A stretch of DNA of 64,000 nucleotides from Arthrobacter silvisoli (GTDB lineage: Bacteria; Actinomycetota; Actinomycetes; Actinomycetales; Micrococcaceae). The stretch lies in assembly GCF_003369445.1 (NCBI RefSeq), contig NZ_QRCU01000026.1:1-64000 (forward strand), read 5' to 3'. Positions 51,487-60,892 of the stretch are shown here, in pieces (the stretch's first letter is position 1; every line of letters starts with the position of its first letter). The notes beneath the pieces are model-generated. The model worked only from the letters and a program-made list of their open reading frames with translations, did no database searches and was not told where the DNA came from. A program made the position numbers and the translations under genes.

Positions 51487-52683
51487 GTGACCATTCCCGG
51501 CAACACCAAACCCCTCACCATCCTGATTGCGGCCGACACCTACCCGCCGCACGTCAACGGTGCAGCACAGTTCGGGTACCGGCTGGCCAAGGGCATGAGC
51601 GAGCGCGGCCACAACGTCCATGTCCTGGCCTGCCGCCAGGACAAGGGGAAGAGCTTCACCGAATTCCGTGACGAAGCCACCGTTCACCGCCTCCGCTCGC
51701 ACAGCGTCCCCACCCACGAGTACTTCCGGATCTGCTTCCCGTGGGAGATCAAGAAGGAAATCAGCCTCCTGTTCGACAAGGTGCAGCCGGACGTGGTGCA
51801 CATCCAGAGCCACTACATGATCGGCGAGCACGTCCTGTACGAGGCCGTGAAGCGCGGCGTCCGCGTCGTGGCCACCAACCACTTCATGCCGGAGAACCTG
51901 AACCCTTTCCTGCCCTTCCCGCAGTGGTTCAAGAACATCATCGGCCGCATCTCGTGGAAGGACATGGGCAAGGTGATGGGCCAGGCCGACGTCGTTACCA
52001 CGCCCACTCCGCTGGCCGCGAAAGCGATGCACCAGCACGCGTTCCTCCGCAAGGTGCTGCCGCTGTCCAACGGCATCGACTCCGCGGCCTACGAACTGCA
52101 GCCGGGCGAAGTCATCGAGCCGCACGAGCACCCCACGGTGCTTTTCGTCGGCCGCCTCGCCGAGGAGAAGCATGTGGACGTGCTCATCGACGCCGTCGCC
52201 AAGACGCCGTCCGAGCTCAAAGTGCATCTGGAGATCGTCGGCGGGGGAGAGGTGCGCCCGGCGCTCGAAGCCCAGGTGGCCCGCCTCGGCCTGCAGGACC
52301 GCGTGAAGTTCCTGGGCCTGGCCAGCGACGAGGAACTGCGCAAGGCCTACATCCAGGCGGACATCTTCTGCATGCCCGGCACGGCCGAACTCCAGTCGCT
52401 GGTCACCCTCGAGGCGATGTCCGCCTCAACCCCGGTGCTGCTGGCCAACGCGATGGCGCTCCCGCACCTGGTCCGCGAGGGCGAGAACGGCTATCTGTTC
52501 ACGCCGGGCGACAGCAGCGAACTGGCAGCCCGCATCACCGAGCTGGTCCGCCTGTCCAAGGACGAGCTTGCAGTGATGGGCAAGGTCAGCCGTGAAATGG
52601 TGGAGCCGCACAGCATCCAGGGCACCCTGCAGACGTTCGAGGACCTCTACCGCGGAGCGTCCAACGAGGACAAGGTACTCTAG
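51487..52683 (+). CDS. GT4-family glycosyltransferase
   Basis: This 398-residue enzyme is a GT-B retaining glycosyltransferase. It has an N-terminal acceptor domain (IAADTYPPHVNGAAQFGYRL) and a C-terminal nucleotide-sugar domain with FVGRLAEEKHVDVLIDA and the EX7E motif ELQSLVTLE (about 302-310). It resembles mannosyl/glucosyltransferases acting on lipids such as PimB-like or diacylglycerol glucosyltransferases. It may build a glycolipid with the nearby phosphatidyltransferase (inference). AGGAG precedes the GTG start. Confidence 0.87.
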   Translation: MTIPGNTKPLTILIAADTYPPHVNGAAQFGYRLAKGMSERGHNVHVLACRQDKGKSFTEFRDEATVHRLRSHSVPTHEYFRICFPWEIKKEISLLFDKVQPDVVHIQSHYMIGEHVLYEAVKRGVRVVATNHFMPENLNPFLPFPQWFKNIIGRISWKDMGKVMGQADVVTTPTPLAAKAMHQHAFLRKVLPLSNGIDSAAYELQPGEVIEPHEHPTVLFVGRLAEEKHVDVLIDAVAKTPSELKVHLEIVGGGEVRPALEAQVARLGLQDRVKFLGLASDEELRKAYIQADIFCMPGTAELQSLVTLEAMSASTPVLLANAMALPHLVREGENGYLFTPGDSSELAARITELVRLSKDELAVMGKVSREMVEPHSIQGTLQTFEDLYRGASNEDKVL

Positions 52684-52792
52684 GACCCGCGCCAGCGCCG
52701 GCGTGCACGCAATGAACGCGTGCCTGGCACTAGTATTGCTAGAGTGCTTTCGGCCGGAGGGCCGCTGAACCCAGCGGATTCCCGGCCGTCAC

Positions 52793-52869
52793 GGGGCTAT
52801 AGCTCAGCTGGTTAGAGCGCGGGACTCATAATCCTAAGGTCCTCGGTTCAAGTCCGAGTAGCCCTACCA
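52793..52869 (+). tRNA. tRNA with CAT anticodon (Met, or Ile2)
   Basis: The acceptor GGGGCTA pairs with TAGCCCT (one G-T pair); the D-arm is GCTC..GAGC, the anticodon loop CTCATAA (CAT) and the T-arm CTCGG-TTCAAGT-CCGAG. CCA is encoded. CAT can be elongator Met or Ile2 with a lysidine-modified anticodon; sequence alone does not settle this here. It lacks the C1-A72 mismatch of an initiator. Confidence 0.93.
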
Positions 52870-52870
52870 A

Positions 52871-52914
52871 GGGACCCCGGAGATCCAATCGGATCTCCGG
52901 GGTCCTTTCGTTTT
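52871..52914 (+). terminator. Terminator after the CAT tRNA
   Basis: GGACCCCGGAGATC and GATCTCCGGGGTCC form a perfect 14-base stem with loop CAATCG, followed by TTTCGTTTT. Confidence 0.88.
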
Positions 52915-52936
52915 AAGGACTTTGACTGAAGCACCC

Positions 52937-52995
52937 GGCGTGAATCACCCCGGGCCGGCTCACCCGGCCCGGTCATCAGGCGTGAATCACCCCGG
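52937..52995. repeat. 17-bp direct repeat around a hairpin
   Basis: GGCGTGAATCACCCCGG occurs at 52937-52953 and 52979-52995. A perfect CCGGGCCGG-CTCAC-CCGGCCCGG hairpin (52950-52972) lies between them, upstream of the acyl-CoA dehydrogenase promoter. Function unknown. Confidence 0.7.
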
Positions 52996-53009
52996 CCGGG
53001 GGACGGCCA

Positions 53010-53051
53010 TTGAAGCCCGCATCGCGATGCGGTATGTTACTCATCAGTAAC
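53010..53051 (+). promoter_or_regulatory. Acyl-CoA dehydrogenase promoter with GTTACTC-type operator
   Basis: TTGAAG (53010-53015), a 17-base spacer and TATGTT (53033-53038) form a promoter. GTTACTCATCAGTAAC (53036-53051) overlaps the -10 and the start of transcription, an arrangement suited to repression, probably by a TetR-type protein. A 13/16 match lies at 35776. Confidence 0.65.
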
Positions 53052-53121
53052 TTACTTTCAGGTAGCACGCTGCCGCCCGGCGGCGCCGTGCGAACTTGCC
53101 CACACCAATGGAGGTGCCCGC

Positions 53122-54315
53122 ATGTCCACCACGACTGCCATCGATCCGGAAAACCTTCCCTACGCCGACGGCGACTTCTACGGTTTCGAGCAACTGCTCA
53201 CCGACAAGGAGCGGGACCGGCTCGCCGAGATCCGGGAGTTCCTGGCCCGCGAGGTCAAGCCGATCGCCGTGGACTGCTGGAACCGCGGCGAGTTCCCCAT
53301 GGAGCTGATCCCCAAACTGGCCGAGATCGACCTGGTCAGCCCTGTCCGCCGCCAGGGCTTCTCGAACCTGTTCGCCGGGCTGGTGCACGCCGAAGTCACC
53401 CGCGCCGACACCTCCATCGCCACGTTCATGGGTGTCCACGACGGCCTGTTCACCGGTTCCATCGAGGCGCTGGCCTCGCAGGAGCAGCAGGACGCCTGGT
53501 TGCCGGACATCTACTCCATGAAGAAGATCGGCGCCTTCGGCCTGACCGAACCGCTGGGCGGCTCCGATGTTGCAGGGGGCACCCGTACCACGGCGCGGCG
53601 CGACGGCGACACCTGGATCCTCAATGGTGCCAAGCGTTGGATCGGCAACGCCACCTTCTCCGACTGGGTCGTCATCTACGCCCGCGACGTGGCCGACAAC
53701 CAGGTGAAGGCGTTCCTCGTTGACACCTCCCTCCCGGGCTATTCGGCCAGCAAGATCGAAAACAAGATCTCCCTGCGCACGGTCCAGAATGCCGACATCG
53801 TGCTCGACGACGTGGTGGTACCGGACTTCTTCAAGCTCGCCAACGGCAACAGCTTCCGGGACACCAACAAGGTCCTCAAGGTCACCCGCCTCGCCGTCGC
53901 GTGGCAGGCCGTGGGCCAGCAGTTGGCGGCCTTCGATGTCGCCCGCCGCTACGCCGTCGAACGGATCCAGTTCGGCCGCCCCCTTGCCTCCTTCCAGCTG
54001 GTCCAGCAGCAGCTGGTGCAGATCCTCGGCAACGCCGTCAGCTCCATGGGGATGATGGTGCGCCTGGCCCAGCTCGAAGACGTTGGCTTGGCCAAGGACG
54101 AGCAGTCCGCCCTCGCGAAGGCCTTCACCACGGACCGCATGCGGGAGAGCGTGGCCCTCGGCCGCAGTATCCTGGGCGGCAACGGCATCGTCACCGACTA
54201 CGAAATGGCCAAGATCTTCGCCGACGCCGAGGCCATCTACTCCTACGAAGGTACTTACGAGATCAACACCCTCGTGACCGGGCGGGCCATCACCGGGATC
54301 TCCGCGATCGTCTAG
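53122..54315 (+). CDS. Acyl-CoA dehydrogenase (glutaryl-CoA-dehydrogenase-like)
   Basis: This 397-residue flavoprotein oxidises an acyl-CoA to its enoyl-CoA. FAD-contact segments are AFGLTEPLGGSDVAGGTRTT (about 135-154) and ERIQFGRPLASFQLVQQQL, and the catalytic-Glu region is YSYEGTYEINTLVTGRAITG near the end, as in glutaryl-CoA dehydrogenase. The chain-length preference is not fixed by sequence. It is a single-gene unit with its own operator. ATGGAGGTG lies 11-14 bases upstream. Confidence 0.88.
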   Translation: MSTTTAIDPENLPYADGDFYGFEQLLTDKERDRLAEIREFLAREVKPIAVDCWNRGEFPMELIPKLAEIDLVSPVRRQGFSNLFAGLVHAEVTRADTSIATFMGVHDGLFTGSIEALASQEQQDAWLPDIYSMKKIGAFGLTEPLGGSDVAGGTRTTARRDGDTWILNGAKRWIGNATFSDWVVIYARDVADNQVKAFLVDTSLPGYSASKIENKISLRTVQNADIVLDDVVVPDFFKLANGNSFRDTNKVLKVTRLAVAWQAVGQQLAAFDVARRYAVERIQFGRPLASFQLVQQQLVQILGNAVSSMGMMVRLAQLEDVGLAKDEQSALAKAFTTDRMRESVALGRSILGGNGIVTDYEMAKIFADAEAIYSYEGTYEINTLVTGRAITGISAIV

Positions 54316-54320
54316 CCCGT

Positions 54321-54842
54321 CTACGGCGGCCCTTCGAGCGGCAGCAGGATGGACGGCCGCAGATCCATGACGAAGGCCAGGGGATCGACGTACTCCTCGC
54401 CGCGCCGCACACCCCAGTGCACGCACGGCAATTGCCCGCAGTGGCCGGGCTCGAGGACGCCGATCTCCTGGCCTTTCGTCACCGGATCACCCTGGTGAAG
54501 TCTGCTGCGCACCGGTTCGAAGCTGCTGCGCAGTCCGCCGCCGTGATCCACCGTGATCACCGGACGGTCCACCACTACGCCCACGAAGGCCACCACGCCG
54601 TCGGCGGGCGAGGTGACGGAAGCGCCGTCGGCCGTTGCCTGCAGGTCCACGCCGCGGTGCCCGCTTAACCACGGTTCCGGCGGCGGGTCGAAGGGCCGGA
54701 CGACCACCGGCTTGGGGGAAAGTGGCCAGTTCCAGGACGGGCGGGCGGTGTTTTCCGGAGTTTGCGCCGCGGGGGCGGCACCGGCCGGTCCGGCGAGGGC
54801 CGTGACAAGCACCAGGACGGTCAGGAGAGGGCCGGATTTCAT
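54321..54842 (-). CDS. M23-family (LytM-like) peptidase, probably exported
   Basis: This 173-residue protein has a signal peptide (LLTVLVLVTALAGPAGA) and an M23 domain. The first zinc ligands lie in LSGHRGVDLQA (His..Asp), and the second motif reads LPCVHWGVRRG, so Cys replaces the first His of the usual HxH. All three zinc ligands appear kept, while the usual catalytic base is missing. It may cleave or just bind peptidoglycan. It lies upstream of rpsB on the opposite strand, as is common in actinobacteria. Confidence 0.85.
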   Translation of the reverse strand: MKSGPLLTVLVLVTALAGPAGAAPAAQTPENTARPSWNWPLSPKPVVVRPFDPPPEPWLSGHRGVDLQATADGASVTSPADGVVAFVGVVVDRPVITVDHGGGLRSSFEPVRSRLHQGDPVTKGQEIGVLEPGHCGQLPCVHWGVRRGEEYVDPLAFVMDLRPSILLPLEGPP

Positions 54843-55248
54843 GAGATCCAGCTTCCGGATCCGGCCTGTCCGTGGAAAGCCCCACACCCGGCTATGTGGA
54901 AAACCCGGCCCTTTGCGACGCTCCCACGGCGCACCGGACGGGGCGGCTGCTGTAGTACACTTGTGACTGCAGTTTGCCGTGCCCTCAAGCTGTTTCAGAA
55001 GCGTGGCTCATTCAGCCGCGCGGGGGCCTCAAATTGACTACGCGCATCCAGCCCTCCACATCCAGATCCTGGTGGATCAATGCTGTGGAGGATTGTGCCC
55101 CTTGCGGTCCGGTCATTGAGCGGATGAGGGGTGCAAGGGATGCCAGGAGTAGGACCCTTCCGGGTCCGCTAACAACCGTCAACTATTGGCAGGGTAAGAG
55201 CAGCCCGCGAGGCTCTCTCATGAATGACCTGCCGGAAGGAGCGTCGGC
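54843..55248 (+). promoter_or_regulatory. Structured leader and promoter region of rpsB
   Basis: No gene is seen in these 406 bases. TACACT at 54956 is a -10 candidate. The transcribed part could fold into CCCTTGC (55098) with GCAAGGG (55133), then GGACCC-TTCC-GGGTCC (55152-55167), before the ribosome site near 55234. Many ribosomal protein operons carry such autoregulatory leaders; S2 binding here is an inference. Confidence 0.45.
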
Positions 55249-56082
55249 ATGCCCGTCGTAACCATGCGCCAGCTGCTTGACAGCGGCGTCCACTTTGGAC
55301 ACCAGACCCGTCGTTGGAACCCGAAGATGAAGCGCTTCATCTTCACCGAGCGCAACGGCATCTACATCATTGACCTGCAGCAGTCGCTGTCCTACATCGA
55401 CCGCGCCTTCGAGTTCGTCAAGGCCACCGTTGCCCACGGCGGCACCGTGCTGTTCGTCGGCACCAAGAAGCAGGCCCAGGAAGCAATCGCCGAGCAGGCC
55501 ACCCGCGTGGGCCAGCCCTACGTCAACCAGCGTTGGCTGGGCGGTATGCTCACCAACTTCTCCACGGTTGCCAAGCGTATCCAGCGCATGAAGGAACTCG
55601 AAGAGATCAACTTCGAGGACGTCGCCGGCTCCGGTTACACCAAGAAGGAGCTCCTGCTCCTCCGTCGTGAACTGACCAAGCTCGAGGCCAACCTCGGCGG
55701 TATCCGCAACCTGACCAAGGCTCCTTCGGTCCTGTGGGTTGTCGACACCAAGAAGGAACACCTCGCGGTTGACGAAGCCAAGAAGCTGAACATCCCGGTT
55801 GTTGCCATCCTGGACACCAACTGCGACCCCGACGAAGTCGACTTCCCGATCCCGGGCAACGACGACGCCATCCGCTCCGTGAACCTGCTGACCCGCGTCG
55901 TTGCCGACGCCGTGGCAGAAGGCCTCATCGCCCGCAACCAGCGTGCAACCGGTGCTGCCGAGGCTCCGGAAGAGCCGCTGGCCGAGTGGGAGCGCGAGCT
56001 CCTCGAGGGCAGCAAGGCTGAAGCTGCGGCTGCCGAAGAGGCACCCGCTGCTGACGCTGCTGCAGGCGAAGAAGCAAAGTAG
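55249..56082 (+). CDS. rpsB: 30S ribosomal protein S2
   Basis: This 277-residue ribosomal protein matches S2 throughout: [19 protein letters not shown] at the N-terminus, [31 protein letters not shown] and [20 protein letters not shown]. The C-terminus is an Ala/Glu-rich extension (about 240-277). GGAAGGAG precedes the ATG. First gene of the rpsB-tsf unit. Confidence 0.97.
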   Translation: MPVVTMRQLLDSGVHFGHQTRRWNPKMKRFIFTERNGIYIIDLQQSLSYIDRAFEFVKATVAHGGTVLFVGTKKQAQEAIAEQATRVGQPYVNQRWLGGMLTNFSTVAKRIQRMKELEEINFEDVAGSGYTKKELLLLRRELTKLEANLGGIRNLTKAPSVLWVVDTKKEHLAVDEAKKLNIPVVAILDTNCDPDEVDFPIPGNDDAIRSVNLLTRVVADAVAEGLIARNQRATGAAEAPEEPLAEWERELLEGSKAEAAAAEEAPAADAAAGEEAK

Positions 56083-56122
56083 ATCCGGACTTTCCCGTGG
56101 CCTGCAACGGCAGCGGGAGCTA

Positions 56123-56165
56123 CTGACAGGATGGCGGCCCGCCAGGCGGGCAGCCGTCCTGTCAG
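56123..56165 (+). terminator. Hairpin between rpsB and tsf
   Basis: CTGACAGGA and TCCTGTCAG are perfect arms around a GC-rich inner stem. No T-tract follows, so it could be an attenuator or processing site that adjusts the S2/EF-Ts ratio. Confidence 0.6.
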
Positions 56166-56202
56166 TCCGTAAACACATAAATTTCTAGACAGAGGGGTTC
56201 AC

Positions 56203-57039
56203 ATGGCGAACTACACTGCTGCAGACATCAAGGCCCTGCGCGAGCGCACCGGCGCCGGCATGATGGATGTCAAGAAGGCTCTTGACGAGGCCAACGGCGA
56301 CGCCGAGAAGGCCATTGAAATCATCCGAATCAAGGGCCTCAAGGGCGCTACCAAGCGTGAAGGCCGCGCAACCGCCGAAGGCCTGGTTGCCGCCAAGGTC
56401 ACCGGCAACGTCGGCGTGATGGTCGAAGTCAACTGCGAGACCGACTTCGTCGCCAAGGCCGACAAGTTCATCCAGCTGGCCGACAAGGTCCTGGCCGTGG
56501 CCGTCGAGTCCGGCGCTGCCGACCTCGAGACCCTCCTGGCAGTCGACGTTGACGGCAAGCCGCTGTCCGAGGTCGTTGTCGAAGAAGGCGCCGTTCTCGG
56601 TGAGAAGGTCGCCGTCCGCCGCATCGCCCGCATCGAAGGCGCCACGGTCGACGCTTACCTGCACAAGACCTCCAAGGACCTCCCGGCCCAGGTCGGCGTG
56701 CTGTTCGCTGTCGACGGTGAAGGCGAAGCCGCTGCCACCGCCGCCCACGACGTCGCCGTCCACGTTGCCGCCATGGCCCCGAACTACCTCACCCGCGAAG
56801 ATGTTCCGGCTGAGCTGGTCGAGTCCGAGCGCCGCATCGCCGAAGAGACCGCCAAGGCCGAAGGCAAGCCGGAAGCCGCCCTGCCGAAGATCGTGGAAGG
56901 CCGCGTGACCGGCTTCTACAAGGGTGAAGTCCTCCTGGACCAGGCTTTCGCCAAGGACTCCAAGAAGACCGTCGCCCAGGTCCTCGAAGAGGCCGGCGTC
57001 AAGGCAACTGCCGTCGCACGTTTCCGCGTCGGCAACTAG
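56203..57039 (+). CDS. tsf: Elongation factor Ts
   Basis: This 278-residue EF-Ts is the guanine-nucleotide exchange factor of EF-Tu. Motifs are the UBA-like [20 protein letters not shown], the family signature [12 protein letters not shown] (about 82-93) and [17 protein letters not shown] lies upstream of the ATG. It follows rpsB by about 120 bases. Confidence 0.96.
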   Translation: MANYTAADIKALRERTGAGMMDVKKALDEANGDAEKAIEIIRIKGLKGATKREGRATAEGLVAAKVTGNVGVMVEVNCETDFVAKADKFIQLADKVLAVAVESGAADLETLLAVDVDGKPLSEVVVEEGAVLGEKVAVRRIARIEGATVDAYLHKTSKDLPAQVGVLFAVDGEGEAAATAAHDVAVHVAAMAPNYLTREDVPAELVESERRIAEETAKAEGKPEAALPKIVEGRVTGFYKGEVLLDQAFAKDSKKTVAQVLEEAGVKATAVARFRVGN

Positions 57040-57051
57040 TCGCACGCAATA

Positions 57052-57085
57052 GAGGGGTGGTCACTTCGGTGGCCGCCCCTTTTGC
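57052..57085 (+). terminator. Terminator after tsf
   Basis: AGGGGTGGTCAC-TTCG-GTGGCCGCCCCT (pairing with two G-T pairs) is followed by TTTTG. It separates rpsB-tsf from pyrH-frr-cdsA. Confidence 0.8.
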
Positions 57086-57182
57086 ATGCGGCCGCGCGCC
57101 CGCCGCATGCGCCCGCCGGGCGTCTTTCTGCCCCGGCGCCCAGCAAGATAATCTAGCCAGAGTCCACCAACGGGAAGGCACC

Positions 57183-57920
57183 ATGGAATCCGAGAACACA
57201 GCAATCCAGCCCGAAAAGACCAAGCGCCGCGTGCTCCTGAAGCTTTCCGGCGAGGTCTTCGGCGGCGGCAAGCTCGGTGTGGACCCGGAAACCGTCCGCG
57301 CAGTCGCCAAGCAGATCGCTGCGGCCGTCTCCGAGGTGGAAGTCGCGATCGTCGTGGGTGGCGGCAACTTCTTCCGTGGTGCCGAACTTTCCCAGAGCGG
57401 CATGGACCGCTCCCGGGCCGACTACATGGGCATGCTCGGAACGGTCATGAACTGCCTGGCCCTGCAGGACTTCCTGGAACAGGCCGGCGTCGAGACCCGC
57501 GTCCAGAGCGCCATCACCATGGGACAGGTGGCCGAGGCCTACATTCCGCGCCGCGCCATCCGCCACATGGAAAAGGGCCGAGTGGTGATCTTCGGTGCCG
57601 GTGCCGGCCTGCCCTACTTCTCCACCGACACCGTGGCAGCCCAGCGCGCCCTTGAGGTCCACGCCGACGTCGTGCTGATGGCCAAGAGCGGCGTGGACGG
57701 CGTGTACACCGCCGACCCCAAGAAGGATCCCTCCGCCGAAAAGCTGGAAAACCTCAGCTACGACGACGCCCTGCGCCGGGACATCCGCGTCATGGACCAA
57801 ACCGCCATGACCATGTGCAAGGACAACAAGCTCTCCATGGTGGTGTTTGGCATGGAAGGCGAAGGCAACGTCACGCGCGCGATCCTGGGCGAAAAGCTCG
57901 GTACGCTCGTCACCCCCTAG
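57183..57920 (+). CDS. pyrH: UMP kinase
   Basis: This 245-residue UMP kinase of the amino-acid-kinase fold makes UDP from UMP. Motifs are [78 protein letters not shown] and [22 protein letters not shown] is about six bases before the ATG. frr and cdsA follow, the common arrangement. Confidence 0.96.
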   Translation: MESENTAIQPEKTKRRVLLKLSGEVFGGGKLGVDPETVRAVAKQIAAAVSEVEVAIVVGGGNFFRGAELSQSGMDRSRADYMGMLGTVMNCLALQDFLEQAGVETRVQSAITMGQVAEAYIPRRAIRHMEKGRVVIFGAGAGLPYFSTDTVAAQRALEVHADVVLMAKSGVDGVYTADPKKDPSAEKLENLSYDDALRRDIRVMDQTAMTMCKDNKLSMVVFGMEGEGNVTRAILGEKLGTLVTP

Positions 57921-58015
57921 CAGCGGCTAGGATACTTCTAGGACCCTCCGCCCCACGAGGCGGACTTTTACTGTGCACCCGGCAAGACGGGCGCGACTAT
58001 TTCTGAGGAGAAACC

Positions 58016-58573
58016 GTGATCGAAGAAACCTTGCTCGAAGCCGGGGAGAAGATGGACAAGGCGGTCGAGGTAGCCAAGGAGGACTTCGCGTCGATCCGCA
58101 CCGGTCGCGCCAACCCCGCCCTCTACAGCAAGGTGATCGTGGAGTACTACGGCACGCCGACGCCGCTGCAGCAGCTGGCTTCCTTCGCCGTGCCGGACGC
58201 CCGTACCATCCTGATCACCCCCTACGACAAGACCGCCTTGCGCGACATCGAGAAGGCCCTCAGCGACTCCGAGGTGGGCGCCAACCCGTCCAACGACGGC
58301 AACGTGATCCGCGTGGTCATCCCCGAGCTGACCCAGGAACGCCGCAAGGAGTACGTCAAGATCGTCAAGGGCAAGGGTGAAGACGCCAAGGTCTCCATCC
58401 GCAGCATCCGCCGCAAGGCCAAGGACTCCCTGGACAAGCTCGTCAAGGACGGCGAGGCCGGCGAAGACGAAGGTGCCCGCGGCGAAAAGGAACTCGACGC
58501 CCTGACCAAGGCCCACGTGGAGAGCATCGATGAGCTGCTCAAGCGCAAGGAAGCCGAGCTCCTCGAGGTCTGA
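58016..58573 (+). CDS. frr: Ribosome recycling factor
   Basis: This 185-residue protein releases ribosomes after termination. It matches RRF along its length ([20 protein letters not shown] near 20-40, [50 protein letters not shown]). A GTG start has GAGGAG six bases upstream. Its stop overlaps the ATG of cdsA by one base. Confidence 0.96.
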   Translation: MIEETLLEAGEKMDKAVEVAKEDFASIRTGRANPALYSKVIVEYYGTPTPLQQLASFAVPDARTILITPYDKTALRDIEKALSDSEVGANPSNDGNVIRVVIPELTQERRKEYVKIVKGKGEDAKVSIRSIRRKAKDSLDKLVKDGEAGEDEGARGEKELDALTKAHVESIDELLKRKEAELLEV

Positions 58574-59496
58574 TGAGCCAGGCTGAGCCCGCGCCCATGC
58601 ACGGAACCACCCGAGCCAGGCGGAAAAGCGGCAACCCGACGCCGAAGGCGGGCCGGAACCTTCCGGCGGCCATCGGCGTCGGGCTTTTCCTGTTGGTGGT
58701 GGTCCTTGGCGGGCTCCTTTTCCTGCCACTGGGCTTCGTGCTGATCACCACCGCGTTCGCGGTGCTGGGCGTCTGGGAGATTTTCCGCGCGCTGGACGCC
58801 CACGGCGGAACCCTGCTGCCGATCATCCCGGTCATGACCGGCACGGTGGCCATGCCCCTGGCCGCCTACTTCGGCGGACAGGAGAGCCTGCTGTTCGCCT
58901 TCCTGCTCAGCTGCGCAGCCGTGCTGCTGTGGCGGTCCCTGGAGAGCGCCGCCGGTGCGCCGCGCAGCATTTTCGCCGGTGTCTTCACCCTTGCGTGGGT
59001 GCCGTTCCTGATTAGTTTCGCGATCCTTCCGCTGCACGCCACCGGGGGAGCCACGACGGCGGGGCTCTGGCCCGGCGGGCAGGTTCCGGCGGGCGCGTGG
59101 CAGACTGCCGTCATGCTGCTTCTGGTCGTCTCCAACGACACCTTCGGCTACCTGGTGGGCGCCCTGTTCGGCAGGCATCCGATGGCTCCGAAGATCAGCC
59201 CGAAGAAGAGCTGGGAAGGTTTCGCGGGATCGGTGGCCGGTGCCATGCTGATTGGCGTCCTGGCCAGCATCTTCCTGCTGGACAGGCCTTGGTGGGTGGG
59301 CATCGTGCTCGCCGTCGGTATGGTCGCCGCCGCCACCGCGGGAGACCTGGCCGAGTCGATGGTCAAGCGTGAACTCGGCGTCAAGGACATGAGCAGCATC
59401 CTGCCCGGCCACGGTGGTGTGATGGACCGGCTCGATTCAATCGTTTTTGCCGCGCCGGTGGCCTTCATTCTTTTCGCGTTGCTGAGCGGCGCCTGA
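58573..59496 (+). CDS. cdsA: Phosphatidate cytidylyltransferase
   Basis: This 307-residue membrane enzyme makes CDP-diacylglycerol for phospholipid synthesis. The CdsA signature is visible as SMVKRELGVKDMSS then LPGHGGVMDRLDS near the C-terminus (about 263-290), and there are about seven membrane segments after a basic N-terminus. It supplies the substrate of CDP-alcohol phosphatidyltransferases such as the one at 49843. Coupled to frr. Confidence 0.95.
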   Translation: MSQAEPAPMHGTTRARRKSGNPTPKAGRNLPAAIGVGLFLLVVVLGGLLFLPLGFVLITTAFAVLGVWEIFRALDAHGGTLLPIIPVMTGTVAMPLAAYFGGQESLLFAFLLSCAAVLLWRSLESAAGAPRSIFAGVFTLAWVPFLISFAILPLHATGGATTAGLWPGGQVPAGAWQTAVMLLLVVSNDTFGYLVGALFGRHPMAPKISPKKSWEGFAGSVAGAMLIGVLASIFLLDRPWWVGIVLAVGMVAAATAGDLAESMVKRELGVKDMSSILPGHGGVMDRLDSIVFAAPVAFILFALLSGA

Positions 59497-59517
59497 CAAC
59501 AATCCGGAGGGATAACA

Positions 59518-60102
59518 GTGGCAGTTGACGTTCGTCGGCAGATTCCCGCGGCCTTTGAGCGCGTGGAACGCAACAAGTATGGCTACAACGCCAAGCAGGT
59601 GGACCAGTTCTTCCAGCGGGCACGGGTTTCCTTCGAGAGCCCGGCCCACGCCGAGGTCACGACGGGCAGCAGCGATGTCCGCTCGGTGTCCTTCGACCCT
59701 GTGAAGGGCGGCTACGATGCCGCGGTGGTGGACGCCGCCCTGGACCGCCTGGAGGACGCCTTCGCCCGCCGCGAACGGGACGAACTCATCGAAGCCGAGG
59801 GCGAAGAGGGCTGGCTGCGCCAAATCGGCAAGCTCTCCGGTGTGCTGCGGGCGCGGCTGCACCGCCCGGCCGGCCAGCGCTTCCGGAGGCCGGAGAAGAA
59901 GCGCGTCCGCAGCTACGATGTTGCCGACGTCGACGCCTTGTGCGAGCAGCTCATCGGTTACCTGGAACAGGACCAGCCGCTCAGTGTCGACAGCGTCCGC
60001 CGGGCCGCGTTCCGTGCGGCCAAGGGCCCGGCCGGCTACGACGAGGCGCAGGTCGATGCCTTCCTGGACCGTGTGGTCGAACTGATGGCCGCGATCGACT
60101 GA
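59518..60102 (+). CDS. DivIVA-domain repeat protein
   Basis: This 194-residue protein contains several short DivIVA-type motifs: FERVERNKYGYNAKQVDQFF (about 13-32), SFDPVKGGYDAAVVDAALDR (about 58-77), RSYDVADVDALCEQLIGYL and FRAAKGPAGYDEAQVDAFLD (about 165-184). Such motifs bind curved membrane or recruit division and growth proteins. It is much shorter than DivIVA/Wag31 and lacks a long coiled coil. GGAGGGA precedes the GTG start. It is 21 bases after cdsA, so probably the last gene of that unit. Confidence 0.85.
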   Translation: MAVDVRRQIPAAFERVERNKYGYNAKQVDQFFQRARVSFESPAHAEVTTGSSDVRSVSFDPVKGGYDAAVVDAALDRLEDAFARRERDELIEAEGEEGWLRQIGKLSGVLRARLHRPAGQRFRRPEKKRVRSYDVADVDALCEQLIGYLEQDQPLSVDSVRRAAFRAAKGPAGYDEAQVDAFLDRVVELMAAID

Positions 60103-60108
60103 TTCAGG

Positions 60109-60852
60109 CTAGCCTTCGGCCTGCTGGCCCTCCGCCTGCTCCTGCGGCGGCGTGGGGGAGAGCGGCGCGAAGCCCTGCCACGCCGCGGTGTACCGCTGGT
60201 ATCCGCGCAGCAGCGAGACGAAGCCGAAAGCGAGCCCGCACAGCGCCGCGAAGGGCACCGCCAGCCCGACGGGGACGCCGGGCAGGACGAGCAGTGTGCC
60301 CGACAGCAGTGCGATCAGGGCCGCGTTCACCGCGATGATGAAGGTCATGCTGCTTCCGGCGACGTGCCCGCCCTGGCTCCGGGTGCCGAAGAAGTAGTAG
60401 GTTTTCCGCGACCCGGGCAGGTCGTCGTGGCTGGCGGCCATGAGGTACCGGGCAAGGCCAGGGTCCAGTTCGACATACGCGGCCCGCAGCCGGTTCATCG
60501 CAATCACGTACATCAGGTCCTCCATGCCCACGTACATCACGCGGATCTGGGTGAGCAGGCCGATTCCCAAGTCGATGAACAGCACGACGATCCCGAAGAT
60601 GATGAACGTGTCGGAGAATTTCGTGGCCTGGCCCACGAGGGCCGCACTGAGCAGGCTTGCTGAAGTGAAGGTCAGGAACATGCTGATCCGGGTCAACACC
60701 TCGCCTTGGGTGGTGCTCCGGGACGCGAGCAGGCTCCAGTGCTCGGTGGCGAGAAGCTGGGCACGCACCGCGGCCGGTGCCGCCGCCACGGGCAGTTCCG
60801 GGCCGCCGTCGGGAAGCCCGGTGCCGGAGTGCGGATGGTCCATGCCGGACAT
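60109..60852 (-). CDS. Multi-pass membrane protein of unknown function
   Basis: This 247-residue protein has four hydrophobic segments in two pairs (about 55-105 and 165-220), with the soluble part MYVGMEDLMYVIAMNRLRAA between them. No motif is recognised. The start is uncertain: ATG at 60852 was chosen, with GTG at 60867 and ATG at 60843 as alternatives. It is convergent with the DivIVA-repeat gene. Confidence 0.75.
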   Translation of the reverse strand: MSGMDHPHSGTGLPDGGPELPVAAAPAAVRAQLLATEHWSLLASRSTTQGEVLTRISMFLTFTSASLLSAALVGQATKFSDTFIIFGIVVLFIDLGIGLLTQIRVMYVGMEDLMYVIAMNRLRAAYVELDPGLARYLMAASHDDLPGSRKTYYFFGTRSQGGHVAGSSMTFIIAVNAALIALLSGTLLVLPGVPVGLAVPFAALCGLAFGFVSLLRGYQRYTAAWQGFAPLSPTPPQEQAEGQQAEG

Positions 60853-60892
60853 GCGGCCATTGTCCACCTTCCGGCAGCCGTGCGCGAGACGT

